From Mesobacillus sp. S13 (GTDB lineage: Bacteria; Bacillota; Bacilli; Bacillales; Cytobacillaceae), in contig NZ_CP084622.1 of the NCBI RefSeq assembly GCF_020422885.1, positions 4,669,001 to 4,733,000 on the forward strand: a stretch of 64,000 nt of DNA. Reading direction: 5' to 3'. The notes beneath the pieces were generated by a model, which was not told the origin of the DNA, did not search any database, and saw only the letters and a program-made list of their open reading frames with translations. The number at the start of each line of letters is the position of its first letter. The stretch's first letter is position 1. The translations under genes were made by a program, and so were the position numbers. Positions 34,108 through 43,208 of this stretch are shown piece by piece.

Positions 34108-34121
34108 TGCAAACGCTTTCT
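34108..34121. promoter_or_regulatory. cre/LacI-family operator close to the binding-protein gene
   Basis: TGCAAACGCTTTCT matches the cre/LacI consensus except for the last base, 54 bp upstream of the start codon. Promoter boxes in this leader were not clear to me. Confidence 0.55.
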
Positions 34122-34174
34122 GAACGCATGAGGTTGCATGCAAAAAAATATAACTATTTGGGGGTATCTCAACA

Positions 34175-35482
34175 ATGAAAGCAAAAAAGCTATTTCCAGC
34201 CGTTCTTTCTCTTGGACTTCTGATTGGCGGAGGTCTTGCAGGATGTTCATCAGGCGATGACAAGACATCTGGCGAAGGTGGAAAAGATGGAGACAAAGTA
34301 ACCGTCGACATTTTCCAATTCAAGGTTGAGTTCAAAGATCAATTCGAAGACATCGCAAAAGCTTATGAAGAAGCTAATAAAGATGTGGATATCAACATCA
34401 CAACTGTAGGCGGCGGCGAAGATTACGGTGCTGCACTTAAATCCAAGTTCGCTTCAGGCAATGAACCTACCATCTACAATGTAGGCGGACCGCAGGACGT
34501 TGCAGACTGGGAAGATAAACTAGCAGACCTTTCTGATACAGCTGCTGCAAAAGCGGCCCTTAGCGGAACTCTTGAAGGCGTAACAAAAGATGACAAAGTA
34601 CTTGGACTTCCTTACAACCAGGAAGGATATGGCTTCATTTATAACAAGGACATTTTTGAAAAAGCGGGTATTGATCCAAAGAGCATCACTAGCTACAGCG
34701 CATTAGAAGAAGCGGTTAAGACTCTTGACAGCAAGAAGAAAGATCTTGGCCTGACTTCTGTATTTGCTCTTCCTGCAAAAGAAACTTGGGTAACAGGACT
34801 TCACCTTTCAAACGTGTTCCTTGCACCTGAATTTGACCAGAACGTAATCAACGCATTCGAATCAAAGGAAGTTACTTTTGAACACGGTGATGCATTCAAG
34901 AAGATTCTTGACCTGCAAAACAAATACTCTGATCAGCCTACTGTAAGCCTTGACTATGCTAAGCAGGTTGAAGAGTTGTTCTCTACTGGCAAAGCGGCAA
35001 TCATCCAGCAAGGTAACTGGGTATCAGGTTCAATCGCTGGTATCGACGAAGAGCTTGCTAACAACGGCGTAGGAATTCTTCCAATTCCGGTTGAAGGCTA
35101 CAAAGAAGATTCAATCCCGGTTGGCGTGCCTATGTACTGGGCTGTAAACAGCAACAAGGACGAAAAAGAAGTAGCAGCAGCAAAGGAATTCTTAGACTGG
35201 CTATACACTTCTGAAGAAGGTAAAACAGCAGTAATCGAAGACTTCAAATTCATCCCTGCTTATGAAGGATATGACGCTGGCAAAATCTCTGATCCACTTG
35301 CAAAAGAAATCTATGAATACTCTTCAGCTGGCAAAACTTTGGCTTGGACTTTCATGGGTTACCCAACTGGTTGGGGACAAGAAAAGCTTGGCATCAACAT
35401 CCAGAAATATGTGAGCGGCGAAATGACTTGGGACGAATTAGTAGAAGAGTCTTCCAAAGCATGGGCAGAAGCTCGTAAGTAA
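34175..35482 (+). CDS. Maltose/maltodextrin ABC transporter binding lipoprotein
   Basis: Captures maltose or maltodextrin outside the cell for MalFG. 435 residues with a lipoprotein signal (LAGCSS, Cys24), a Gly/Asp/Lys linker and the cluster-I sugar-binding protein fold; segments such as LPYNQEGYGFIYNKDIFEKAGI and TGKAAIIQQGNWV are typical of the family. It has the run GGGGG 10 bases before the ATG. Hairpins after it and the position of malF suggest it is made in excess over the permeases. Maltose specificity comes from context (alpha-glucosidase, maltose phosphorylase). Confidence 0.9.
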   Translation: MKAKKLFPAVLSLGLLIGGGLAGCSSGDDKTSGEGGKDGDKVTVDIFQFKVEFKDQFEDIAKAYEEANKDVDINITTVGGGEDYGAALKSKFASGNEPTIYNVGGPQDVADWEDKLADLSDTAAAKAALSGTLEGVTKDDKVLGLPYNQEGYGFIYNKDIFEKAGIDPKSITSYSALEEAVKTLDSKKKDLGLTSVFALPAKETWVTGLHLSNVFLAPEFDQNVINAFESKEVTFEHGDAFKKILDLQNKYSDQPTVSLDYAKQVEELFSTGKAAIIQQGNWVSGSIAGIDEELANNGVGILPIPVEGYKEDSIPVGVPMYWAVNSNKDEKEVAAAKEFLDWLYTSEEGKTAVIEDFKFIPAYEGYDAGKISDPLAKEIYEYSSAGKTLAWTFMGYPTGWGQEKLGINIQKYVSGEMTWDELVEESSKAWAEARK

Positions 35483-35498
35483 TAAGCTTTGACTAGAG

Positions 35499-35544
35499 AA
35501 GGAAACAGAACGGCTGCGGCTGTTTTGTTTCCTATCTTTTTTCT
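35499..35544 (+). terminator. Terminator/attenuator after the binding-protein gene
   Basis: GGAAACAGAAC pairs with GTTTTGTTTCC (one G-U wobble) around a GC-rich loop, followed by TATCTTTTTTC. Confidence 0.8.
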
Positions 35545-35568
35545 GTGAAACAACCGCTGCTTTATGTG

Positions 35569-35608
35569 GAATTATGAAAAAGCCCTGCTGGCGGTTTTTT
35601 CATAATTC
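35569..35608 (+). terminator. Second long hairpin upstream of malF
   Basis: A 13-bp perfect stem (35569-35581 with 35596-35608) with an inner GCC/GGC pair. It could stabilise the upstream message end or attenuate permease expression. Confidence 0.65.
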
Positions 35609-35688
35609 TTCTGCAGCGACTGAGGGGCATGTATAAAGGCTCCTTTAACACTAGAATTTCTGACTCATTAAAATAGGAGGATTTACAG

Positions 35689-36549
35689 ATGCGCAACCGA
35701 AATCTCTGGTACTGGCTTTTCCTGGCTCCAGCTCTACTTGCACTTGCTCTCGTGGTCATTTTGCCACTGGCATTTGGCGTGTACTACTCATTTACTGACT
35801 GGAACGGGATCAGGACACCTTCATTTGTAGGCCTTGAACATTATAAAGCGCTTTTTGCTGAGAAAGAATTCAGAGATGCATTATGGTTCACAACGAAGTT
35901 CACTGTTGTTTCTGTGTTCCTGATCAATTTCTTTGGCCTTTCGCTTGCATTGCTTGTCACGCAAAAATTCAAGACGAATAATATCCTAAGAACGATTTTC
36001 TTTATGCCAAACCTGATTGGCGGCTTGATTTTAGGCTTCATCTGGCAGTTCATTTTCACGAAGGTATTCGCGAGCGTCGGTGAACTGATTGGCGTTGAAG
36101 CTTTAGAGGGATGGCTGTCCACTGAGACGACAGGCTTCTGGGCGATGGCGATCTTGATGAGTTGGCAGATGGCTGGTTACATCATGGTCATCTATATTTC
36201 ATTCCTTGAAGGTGTGCCGCAGGAATTGCTTGAAGCAGCCGAAATTGACGGAGCGAACAGCTTCCAGCGATTTTATCACGTCACCTTCCCGCTGGTCATG
36301 CCTGCGTTCACAGTCAGCTTGTTCCTGACCCTATCCAACTCATTCAAGCTTTATGACCAGAACCTGAGCTTAACCGGCGGCGGACCATACAATTCCACAC
36401 AGATGGTTGCAATGGAAATATTCAAAACAGCATTTGTGGAAAATGCGATGGCATTCGCACAGGCTAAAGCGGTCATTTTCTTCTTGATTGTAGCGGCTAT
36501 TTCTCTAACACAGGTTTATATCAATAAAAAACGGGAGGTCGAGATGTAA
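35689..36549 (+). CDS. Maltose ABC transporter permease MalF-like
   Basis: 286 residues with six predicted membrane helices; the EAA loop is EAAEIDGANSFQRFYHVTFPLVMP near residue 180, which docks the ATPase. No ATPase gene is in the operon, as is usual for Bacillus sugar importers that share a common ATPase (MsmX type). It is 206 bp after the binding-protein gene with AGGAGG just before the ATG, and overlaps malG by one base. Confidence 0.92.
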   Translation: MRNRNLWYWLFLAPALLALALVVILPLAFGVYYSFTDWNGIRTPSFVGLEHYKALFAEKEFRDALWFTTKFTVVSVFLINFFGLSLALLVTQKFKTNNILRTIFFMPNLIGGLILGFIWQFIFTKVFASVGELIGVEALEGWLSTETTGFWAMAILMSWQMAGYIMVIYISFLEGVPQELLEAAEIDGANSFQRFYHVTFPLVMPAFTVSLFLTLSNSFKLYDQNLSLTGGGPYNSTQMVAMEIFKTAFVENAMAFAQAKAVIFFLIVAAISLTQVYINKKREVEM

Positions 36550-37370
36550 TGAAAAAGAAGAAGCAGAGCAGAATCATTCTTGAGATTCTCGGCATCATCC
36601 TTGCCCTGATCTGGCTTTCCCCGTTTTACTTGATGATCGTCAACTCGTTCAAGACGAAACGTGAAATGTTTGAGGATACATTAAAACTCCCGGATGTTTT
36701 TTCATTTGAGAATTACACGGTAGCTTTTGAGCGTTTAGATTTTATTAAAACCTTTTTCAACTCTGTATTGATCACGGTGCTGGCTGTGGCCGTCATCATC
36801 ATTTTTTCATCAATGGCTGCATATGCCCTTTCCAGACGCGGAGGCAAAATAAGCGGGATCATTTTTATGCTGTTTGTAGCGGCAATGCTCATTCCTTTCC
36901 AGTCTGTTATGATTCCACTTGTGTCCATTTTTGGTAAACTTGAAATGCTTAACCGGGGCGGACTGATTTTCATGTACCTTGGTTTTGGAGCAAGCTTGTC
37001 GATTTTCCTTTACCACGGAACATTGAGCGGTATTCCAAAGTCGCTTGATGAAGCGGCAACAATCGATGGCGCAAACCGGTTCCAGATTTTCTGGCATATT
37101 ATCTTCCCAATGCTAAAACCGGTTTCTGTTACAGTGGCCATCCTGAACATCATCTGGATCTGGAACGATTACTTGCTTCCTTCCCTTGTCATCAATAAGC
37201 CGGGAATGGAAACAATTCCGCTTAAGATGTTCTTCTTCTTTGGGGAATATACTAAACAATGGCATCTCGCATTGGCAGGACTGACGATCGCAATCATTCC
37301 AGTCATCATAATTTACTTCTTCCTTCAAAAGCAAATTATCAAGGGAGTTTCAGAAGGCTCGGTAAAATAA
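36549..37370 (+). CDS. Maltose ABC transporter permease MalG-like
   Basis: 273 residues, six helices, with the EAA loop DEAATIDGANRFQIFWHIIFPMLKP near residue 170. The ATG overlaps the malF stop (TAATG). Together with the preceding permease it forms the transport channel; the ATPase is expected elsewhere in the genome. Confidence 0.92.
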   Translation: MKKKKQSRIILEILGIILALIWLSPFYLMIVNSFKTKREMFEDTLKLPDVFSFENYTVAFERLDFIKTFFNSVLITVLAVAVIIIFSSMAAYALSRRGGKISGIIFMLFVAAMLIPFQSVMIPLVSIFGKLEMLNRGGLIFMYLGFGASLSIFLYHGTLSGIPKSLDEAATIDGANRFQIFWHIIFPMLKPVSVTVAILNIIWIWNDYLLPSLVINKPGMETIPLKMFFFFGEYTKQWHLALAGLTIAIIPVIIIYFFLQKQIIKGVSEGSVK

Positions 37371-37394
37371 TCGATACTATAGGAGAGACGACCA

Positions 37395-38420
37395 ATGGCA
37401 GTCACAATCAAAGATGTAGCGAAGGCAGCCGGTGTGTCACCATCTACCGTTTCCAGGGTGATTGCCGATCACCCTCATATCAATGAAGTAACTAAGAAGC
37501 GTGTCCGGAAGGTGATGGAGAAACTGGGCTATCACCCGAACTTCCAGGCACGAAGCCTGGTTGTAAGGAGTACGGAGACAATCGGTATCGTTATGCCGAA
37601 TTCGGCTACCCAGGCGCTGCAGAACCCGTTTTTTCCCGAAGTCATCAGGGGAATCAGCATGAAAGCCCATGAACATCAATTCGGAGTTTATTTAACAACA
37701 GGCATTACCGACGAGGAAATCTTCCAGCAGGTCGTTTCAATGGTACAGGGTGGCAGGGTTGATGGAATCATCCTCCTGTATTCGAAAACAGATGACAAAA
37801 TCATGAACTACTTGCTGGAGCGTAAGTTTCCGTTTACCGTGATAGGCCGCCCAAGTAAGAATGCTGAGCGGATTACCTTTGTCGATAATGACAATATTTA
37901 TATCACCAAACAGGTAACTGATTATCTGATCAAGCTCGGTCATCAAAGAATAGCTTTTATCGGTGTAAACCTCGAGCACGTTTTTACAATTGACCGCCTA
38001 GAGGGGTATAAACAAGCCCTCCATGAAGCGAACATCCAATATGACGAAAAGTATGTAATCCATGAGCAGTGCTTAAAATCTGGAGGAAAACAAGGTATCC
38101 TGAAGTTCCTATCCTCTCATGAGCCTCCTACTGCGCTCGTAGTGGCAGATGATTTTACCGCCATTGAGCTGATGAGTTATTCGGAGGAATTGAATATCAA
38201 GGTGCCAGAAGAAATCTCGATTGTCAGCTTCAATGATGTACCACTTACGGAACATATGAAGCCGCAGCTGACTTCTGTTAACATCGACATCTTCCAGTTA
38301 GGTTTTGAAGCAGCTAACTGTTTAATAGAAATCATCAAAAATCCGGACGCCTTGCCAAAAAGGGTCACCATCCCGGCGAGGATGATTGAACGGAAATCAT
38401 GCAGTCCCATTCATAAGTAA
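37395..38420 (+). CDS. malR: LacI family regulator of maltose genes
   Basis: 341 residues. The N-terminal helix-turn-helix and hinge (TIKDVAKAAGVSPSTVSRVI, then GYHPNFQARSLVV) are followed by a periplasmic-binding-type effector domain starting around residue 60 (TIGIVMPNS). It lies in the maltose operon, 24 bp after malG. LacI-type sites occur at 33960, 34048, 34108 and 53959, so it plausibly controls both the uptake operon and maltose phosphorylase. The symbol is by context; the B. subtilis protein called MalR is of another family. Confidence 0.85.
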   Translation: MAVTIKDVAKAAGVSPSTVSRVIADHPHINEVTKKRVRKVMEKLGYHPNFQARSLVVRSTETIGIVMPNSATQALQNPFFPEVIRGISMKAHEHQFGVYLTTGITDEEIFQQVVSMVQGGRVDGIILLYSKTDDKIMNYLLERKFPFTVIGRPSKNAERITFVDNDNIYITKQVTDYLIKLGHQRIAFIGVNLEHVFTIDRLEGYKQALHEANIQYDEKYVIHEQCLKSGGKQGILKFLSSHEPPTALVVADDFTAIELMSYSEELNIKVPEEISIVSFNDVPLTEHMKPQLTSVNIDIFQLGFEAANCLIEIIKNPDALPKRVTIPARMIERKSCSPIHK

Positions 38421-38489
38421 GTGCTGCGCAAAATGTCTAAAATAAGATAACGAAATACATCAGGATCATACAAAGAAATGAGGGTTCAT

Positions 38490-40142
38490 ATGAAACACAA
38501 ATGGTGGAAAGAGGCTGTTGCCTATCAGGTATATCCAAGAAGCTTCATGGATTCCAATGGCGATGGCATCGGCGATTTACAAGGAATGATTTCAAAACTA
38601 GATTACTTAAAGGATTTAGGGATCGATGTGATCTGGATTTGCCCGATGTACAAATCCCCTAATGACGATAATGGCTATGATATCAGTGATTACCAGGATA
38701 TCATGGATGAATTTGGGACGATGGCAGATTTTGACCAGTTGCTTGCTGAAACGCATAAACGCGGCATGAAGCTGATCATCGACCTTGTTATCAACCATAC
38801 GAGTGATGAGCACCAATGGTTCATCGAATCCCGTGAATCCAAGGATAGCCCGAAACGCGACTGGTATATCTGGCGCGACGGCAAGGACGGCGCTGAGCCG
38901 AACAACTGGGAGAGTATTTTCGGAGGTTCTGCCTGGGAGTATGATGAAAAGACGGATCAGTACTTCCTGCATATTTTCTCCCGTAAACAGCCGGACTTGA
39001 ACTGGGAAAACAAAGACGTCCGTACTGCTTTATACGATATGATCAACTGGTGGCTTGATAAGGGAATTGATGGTTTCCGCGTCGACGCGATCAGCCACAT
39101 TAAAAAAGAAGAGGGCTTAAAAGATATGCCTAACCCTGAAGGTGTGCAGTATGTTTCTTCTTTTGATAAGCATATGAATGTCGATGGGATCCAGACATTC
39201 CTCGAGGAATTAAAGAACGAGACATTCTCCAAATATGATATCATGACTGTCGGTGAGGCCAATGGCGTCAGCATCGAGGAAGCTGACCTTTGGGTTGGCG
39301 AGGAACAAGGCAAGTTCAACATGGTTTTCCAATTTGAGCACCTTGACCTTTGGGACTCTGAAAAGAAAGCACTCGACCTGGCAAAACTGAAGAACACTTT
39401 TACCCGCTGGCAAAAAGGACTTGAAGGACACGGCTGGAATGCTTTATTCATTGAAAACCATGATAAAGCCCGTATCGTTTCGACATGGGGTGATGACAAG
39501 GAATACTGGCGCGAAAGTGCAACCGCTCTCGCATCCATGTACTTCCTTATGCAGGGTACTCCCTTCATCTATCAGGGACAGGAAATCGGGATGACCAATG
39601 TCCAGTTCCCTTCGATCGAGGATTACGATGATGTTGCCATTAAGAACCTATATAAAATCCGCCGTGAAAATGGTGTGCCACATGAAGAGATCATGGATTT
39701 CATCTGGGCGACAAGCCGTGATAATTCCCGTACGCCGATGCAATGGTCAGCTGCTGACAACGCCGGTTTCTCAACAGGCAAGCCTTGGATTGGAACAAAC
39801 CCAAACTACAAAGAGGTCAATGTTGAAGATCAGCTTCAAGACCCTGGCTCCATCCTTCACTTTTACAAAAAGATGATCGAGATGAAAAAGGCCAATGAAA
39901 TTTTCACTTATGGCACATATGATCTGGTTCTTGAAGATCATTCACAAATTTATGCTTACACAAGAACAATGGGCGATAAGCAAGCACTGGTCATCTCTAA
40001 CCTTACGAGCGAGCCGGCAGCATTTGAATTCAACGGATTCTCGCTCGAATCAAGCCAATTGTTGCTGAACAACTATAAGGTGGAAGATCAGGCAGCGCCA
40101 TTCACACTGAAACCATTTGAAACGAGAGTATATACGAAGTAA
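38490..40142 (+). CDS. Alpha-glucosidase, GH13 (maltose-hydrolysing type)
   Basis: Cytoplasmic exo-glucosidase releasing glucose from maltose or maltodextrin. 550 residues with the GH13 (beta/alpha)8 barrel: DLVINHTSDEH near residue 98, nucleophile Asp199 in GFRVDAISH, acid/base Glu256 in VGEANG, and Asp325 in ENHD. Residue 200, directly after the nucleophile, is Ala. In GH13_31 enzymes Val there goes with alpha-1,6 specificity and Ala/Gly/Thr with alpha-1,4, so this is more likely an alpha-1,4-glucosidase than an oligo-1,6-glucosidase. Start 38490 follows GAGGG; the track-like earlier ATG is four codons upstream. Confidence 0.9.
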   Translation: MKHKWWKEAVAYQVYPRSFMDSNGDGIGDLQGMISKLDYLKDLGIDVIWICPMYKSPNDDNGYDISDYQDIMDEFGTMADFDQLLAETHKRGMKLIIDLVINHTSDEHQWFIESRESKDSPKRDWYIWRDGKDGAEPNNWESIFGGSAWEYDEKTDQYFLHIFSRKQPDLNWENKDVRTALYDMINWWLDKGIDGFRVDAISHIKKEEGLKDMPNPEGVQYVSSFDKHMNVDGIQTFLEELKNETFSKYDIMTVGEANGVSIEEADLWVGEEQGKFNMVFQFEHLDLWDSEKKALDLAKLKNTFTRWQKGLEGHGWNALFIENHDKARIVSTWGDDKEYWRESATALASMYFLMQGTPFIYQGQEIGMTNVQFPSIEDYDDVAIKNLYKIRRENGVPHEEIMDFIWATSRDNSRTPMQWSAADNAGFSTGKPWIGTNPNYKEVNVEDQLQDPGSILHFYKKMIEMKKANEIFTYGTYDLVLEDHSQIYAYTRTMGDKQALVISNLTSEPAAFEFNGFSLESSQLLLNNYKVEDQAAPFTLKPFETRVYTK

Positions 40143-40146
40143 ATGT

Positions 40147-40180
40147 TAAGGGAGTGCCTGGTGATGGCACTCCCTTTTTC
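40147..40180 (+). terminator. Terminator of the maltose operon
   Basis: AAGGGAGTGCC pairs with GGCACTCCCTT around a 7-base loop, followed by TTTC. A second hairpin, CCCGTGA/TCACGGG, follows near 40204-40224. Confidence 0.92.
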
Positions 40181-40235
40181 TATCGCATATGCAATATCAC
40201 AAAGCCCGTGATACTTTTCACGGGGATAAATTAGC

Positions 40236-40425
40236 CTTTAGACTAATTGCACTGTCATTCTGATTAATTGCACGGTTTTTCTCCTTAACTGCACGCTTAC
40301 TCCGCTTAATTGCACGGTCCTCGCCCTTAATTGCACGCTTACTCCGCTTAATTGCACGGTCCTTGCCCTTAATTGCACGCTTACTCCGCTTAATTGCACG
40401 GTGACCTACCATAATTGCACTTTCA
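40236..40425. repeat. 21-bp tandem repeat array, family D
   Basis: TTAATTGCAC or a close variant starts at 40243, 40264, 40285, 40306, 40327, 40348, 40369, 40390 and 40411: nine units exactly 21 bp apart. Two kinds of filler (CGGTCC(T)xGCCC and CGCTTACTCCGC) alternate, giving a 42-bp higher-order repeat. Because 21 is divisible by 3, one frame on the minus strand stays open for 64 codons with an Arg-Ala-Ile-Lys-rich repeat, which I do not regard as a gene. Confidence 0.93.
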
Positions 40426-40486
40426 CCCTAATTATGGAAAAACAACTTCCTTTGTCAGCCATCAACAAGATCAGCATAATGGAAGC

Positions 40487-40975
40487 CTAGTTGATAACAA
40501 AGGTTTGGTAAACAACCTCTTCCCCATCCTGGATTTCCGTCTGTTCTACAAAGTCAGTTCTCTCTTGTTGGTAGACTTTTTTCCAAAAATGTACGGCTTT
40601 CTGGTTTTTTCCTAACTGGGATACGTAATAGCTTCCCTTATTATGAGTAAAAATTTCGGATACAGCAGCTTTGCCGACTCCTTTTCCTCGATATGGATTG
40701 AGGATGAAGAAATCATTGATGACTACATCTACTTTTGTCGTAAAAGGTGCTTCGAGGATCAAGACAAAGCCTGCCAGCTTTTCATCAGCAATAATAAAGT
40801 AAGGAGTGACCCCTTCTTTTTCCCCTATTAACGAAAATGAATCAAATTCAAAACTGCCAGACTCACTAATCTGCAATCCATCTGTATAAGCGGATAGATC
40901 ATGCAGGTAAAGTGAATATAAGTTACGCAGCACTTCCTTTTTATCTAGATTGATTTTTTCCAAAATTACTTTCAT
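40487..40975 (-). CDS. GNAT family N-acetyltransferase
   Basis: 162 residues with the GNAT fold. The acetyl-CoA-binding motif A is FILNPYRGKGVGKAAVSEIF near residue 95 (R/Q-x-x-G-x-G/A form), preceded by the beta-4 segment VINDFFI, with VHFWKKVY of motif B near 130. Acceptor unknown. GGGAG precedes the ATG. Confidence 0.82.
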   Translation of the reverse strand: MKVILEKINLDKKEVLRNLYSLYLHDLSAYTDGLQISESGSFEFDSFSLIGEKEGVTPYFIIADEKLAGFVLILEAPFTTKVDVVINDFFILNPYRGKGVGKAAVSEIFTHNKGSYYVSQLGKNQKAVHFWKKVYQQERTDFVEQTEIQDGEEVVYQTFVIN

Positions 40976-41213
40976 ACTGATTCTCCCTGATTAAATGAGG
41001 TAATAGTCCTATTATGAATTCAAGCAAAATAGGAGGAATCCTGCCAGAAAAAATTGAATTTTACATAAAGGGGGCGGATGGGAGTTTAGCTTGCTTGCTT
41101 TAGGATAATATAATTCAGGAAGGAATTGGACCGAGAAAAGGGTTGGCAAAACAGGGGTTATGCATTAAAATAATTTTTGGCTTATAAATATGTATTCTAA
41201 GGGTGAAATCATT

Positions 41214-42575
41214 TTGGAAAAACCATTGCGTAAAACACGATCTACCGGGGACTTTTTAGCATTCATCATTCCCTCGTTAATAGGAATATTTTTCTTTATG
41301 TTACCAATCTCCTACAATGGAGAAATCACGATACCAATCGCTGTCCTTTCCGGATGGCTGCAGGACTTGCTTGGCGGCACGCTTCCTGCAATAATGACGG
41401 TGATCATCGTTTTGACTTTAATCGGGACCTTATTGATAAAAACGGTCAGACCTGAAATCCTGAATCGCAATCATTTCTTGAAATCATTGTTTGATGTACC
41501 GACAATCTGGCTTATTGCCAGGATTTTAGGAGCTCTTTTTGCAGTTATGACCTTATTTCAATTAGGACCAGAAGCAATCTGGTCAGCTAATACAGGCGGA
41601 CTGCTGCTCAATGACCTTTTGCCAATCCTATTCTCTGTTTTTCTGTTTGCGGGATTATTCCTGCCATTATTGCTGAACTTCGGCCTGCTTGAATTATTCG
41701 GAACCTTGATGGCCAAGATCATGCGCCCTATTTTCACATTGCCTGGCCGTTCTTCCATCGATACTCTCACATCATGGCTCGGCGATGGCACAATTGGAGT
41801 TCTACTGACAAGCAAGCAATATGAAGAAGGTTATTACACGAAAAGAGAAGCGGCTGTTATCGGGACGACATTCTCTGTTGTCTCCATCACTTTCAGCCTT
41901 GTCGTCATTTCCCAGGTTGACCTGGCTCACATGTTCGTTCCTTACTATCTGACTGTGACACTGGCTGGTGTGGTTGCAGCCGTCATCCTTCCGCGAATCC
42001 CGCCTCTTTCCAGGAAGCAGGATACGTACTATGTGGAGCAGAACAACGACTATGATGAGGAAAATATACCAGATGGCTATACTCCTTTCTCCTGGGGCAT
42101 GGCACAGGCTGTCGAAAAAGCAAGCAGCAATAAGAGCTTCAAAGACTTCTTCCTTGCCGGAATCCGCAATATCCTTGATATGTGGATGGGTGTTGCACCA
42201 ATCGTCATGGCGCTTGGTACACTGGCGCTGATTATCGCAGAATACACACCCGTATTCCAATGGCTTGGTATGCCGTTCATTCCACTGCTCGAGCTGATGC
42301 AGGTACCTGAGGCGAAGGCGGCATCTGAAACACTGATTGTCGGCTTTGCGGATATGTTCCTTCCTTCTGTTATTGGTGCAGACATCGCAAGCCCGATGAC
42401 AAGGTTCATCGTTGCGTCTGTATCCGTGACACAGCTGATCTATATGTCTGAGGTTGGCGGACTGCTGCTAGGATCCAAGATTCCTGTCAGCTTCGGGGAA
42501 TTATTCATCATTTTCCTTCAGCGTACGCTAGTTACATTGCCAATCATCGTATTGGTTGCACATATTCTTTTTTAA
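41214..42575 (+). CDS. YjiH family membrane protein (nucleoside-recognition/gate domain)
   Basis: About 453 residues with eleven or so membrane helices. It resembles YjiH/SpmA-like proteins that carry a gate (nucleoside-recognition) domain: GDGTIGVLLTSKQYEEGYYTKREAAVIGTTFS and MWMGVAPIVMALGTLALIIAEYTPVFQWLGMPFIP are characteristic stretches. It may transport a small solute; substrate not known. The TTG at 41214 lies about eight bases after AGGGTG and is preferred to the ATG at 41190, which lacks a ribosome binding site. The 240 bp upstream contain nothing else I can name. Confidence 0.82.
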   Translation: MEKPLRKTRSTGDFLAFIIPSLIGIFFFMLPISYNGEITIPIAVLSGWLQDLLGGTLPAIMTVIIVLTLIGTLLIKTVRPEILNRNHFLKSLFDVPTIWLIARILGALFAVMTLFQLGPEAIWSANTGGLLLNDLLPILFSVFLFAGLFLPLLLNFGLLELFGTLMAKIMRPIFTLPGRSSIDTLTSWLGDGTIGVLLTSKQYEEGYYTKREAAVIGTTFSVVSITFSLVVISQVDLAHMFVPYYLTVTLAGVVAAVILPRIPPLSRKQDTYYVEQNNDYDEENIPDGYTPFSWGMAQAVEKASSNKSFKDFFLAGIRNILDMWMGVAPIVMALGTLALIIAEYTPVFQWLGMPFIPLLELMQVPEAKAASETLIVGFADMFLPSVIGADIASPMTRFIVASVSVTQLIYMSEVGGLLLGSKIPVSFGELFIIFLQRTLVTLPIIVLVAHILF

Positions 42576-42585
42576 GATAATCGTA

Positions 42586-42620
42586 AAATGGAGCCCCTGT
42601 CGTAAGGGGCTCCATTTGTT
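42586..42620. terminator. Bidirectional terminator
   Basis: AAATGGAGCCCC (42586-42597) pairs with GGGGCTCCATTT (42606-42617): a perfect 12-bp stem between convergent genes. Confidence 0.9.
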
Positions 42621-42624
42621 TTGT

Positions 42625-43155
42625 CTAACATTGGAATGAACGGATCTGTCTCAGGTCCATGCCGTAGTACACCCATCCGCGGCGGCGGCTCCATCTCCAG
42701 CCGGCAACGGAATTTCTGCCAAGGAAGACTGGATAGAACCAGAAGCTTCTGCCATCGATCAGCCAGATATACGTAAATCGGAACATACATCTCCTGATTC
42801 CGCCTGGGTCGACTGCAAACGCTGTTGCTTGTTCTTGTGGCACAAAGGCAGGAGGAGGCGATGTTGGCGGTCCTCCAGCTTGGCCTCCTCCTGGTGCACC
42901 TCCGGGACTTCCTGGGAATCCACCCGGTCCTCCTGGGAATCCACCCGGTCCTCCTGGGAATCCACCCGGTCCTCCTGGGAATCCACCGCCTGGAATGCCA
43001 CCACCCTGGCCAGGAAATCCCCCTGGTCCCCCAGGGAAGCCTCCAAACGTCCTCAAATCTTCCTGCTGGTAAAAGTCATTTTCATAAAAGCCATGATCAT
43101 CATCAAATTGCTGATTTTGTGCATATGGGTTGAAGTTATTAAAGTACAAACTCAT
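42625..43155 (-). CDS. Gly/Pro/Phe-repeat protein with conserved C-terminal domain
   Basis: I do not recognise a named family. 176 residues in three parts: residues 1-37, acidic and aromatic (MSLYFNNFNPYAQNQQFDDD...); 38-100, a low-complexity region built of the heptad GFPGGPG, encoded by perfect 21-nt tandem repeats around 42898-42985; and a compact basic, Trp/Tyr-rich C-terminal domain (CMFRFTYIWLIDGRSFWFYPVFLGR...WVYYGMDLRQI) with cysteines at ~119 and the last residue. No signal peptide or membrane helix is clear. GPX-like repeats recall spore-surface proteins, but the repeats are not strict collagen triplets. No spore link is shown. Confidence 0.75.
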   Translation of the reverse strand: MSLYFNNFNPYAQNQQFDDDHGFYENDFYQQEDLRTFGGFPGGPGGFPGQGGGIPGGGFPGGPGGFPGGPGGFPGGPGGFPGSPGGAPGGGQAGGPPTSPPPAFVPQEQATAFAVDPGGIRRCMFRFTYIWLIDGRSFWFYPVFLGRNSVAGWRWSRRRGWVYYGMDLRQIRSFQC

Positions 43156-43208
43156 ATCCCCTCTCTAGATGTTTTCCCTGTAATGTATGCAAAACGCCCA
43201 ATTCGGTG

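Noticed and set aside
40218..40412. 64-codon minus-strand frame of repeated Arg-Ala-Ile-Lys
   Set aside because: It is the translation of the 21-bp family D repeats, which are divisible by three and so stay open; it has no ribosome binding site of note.
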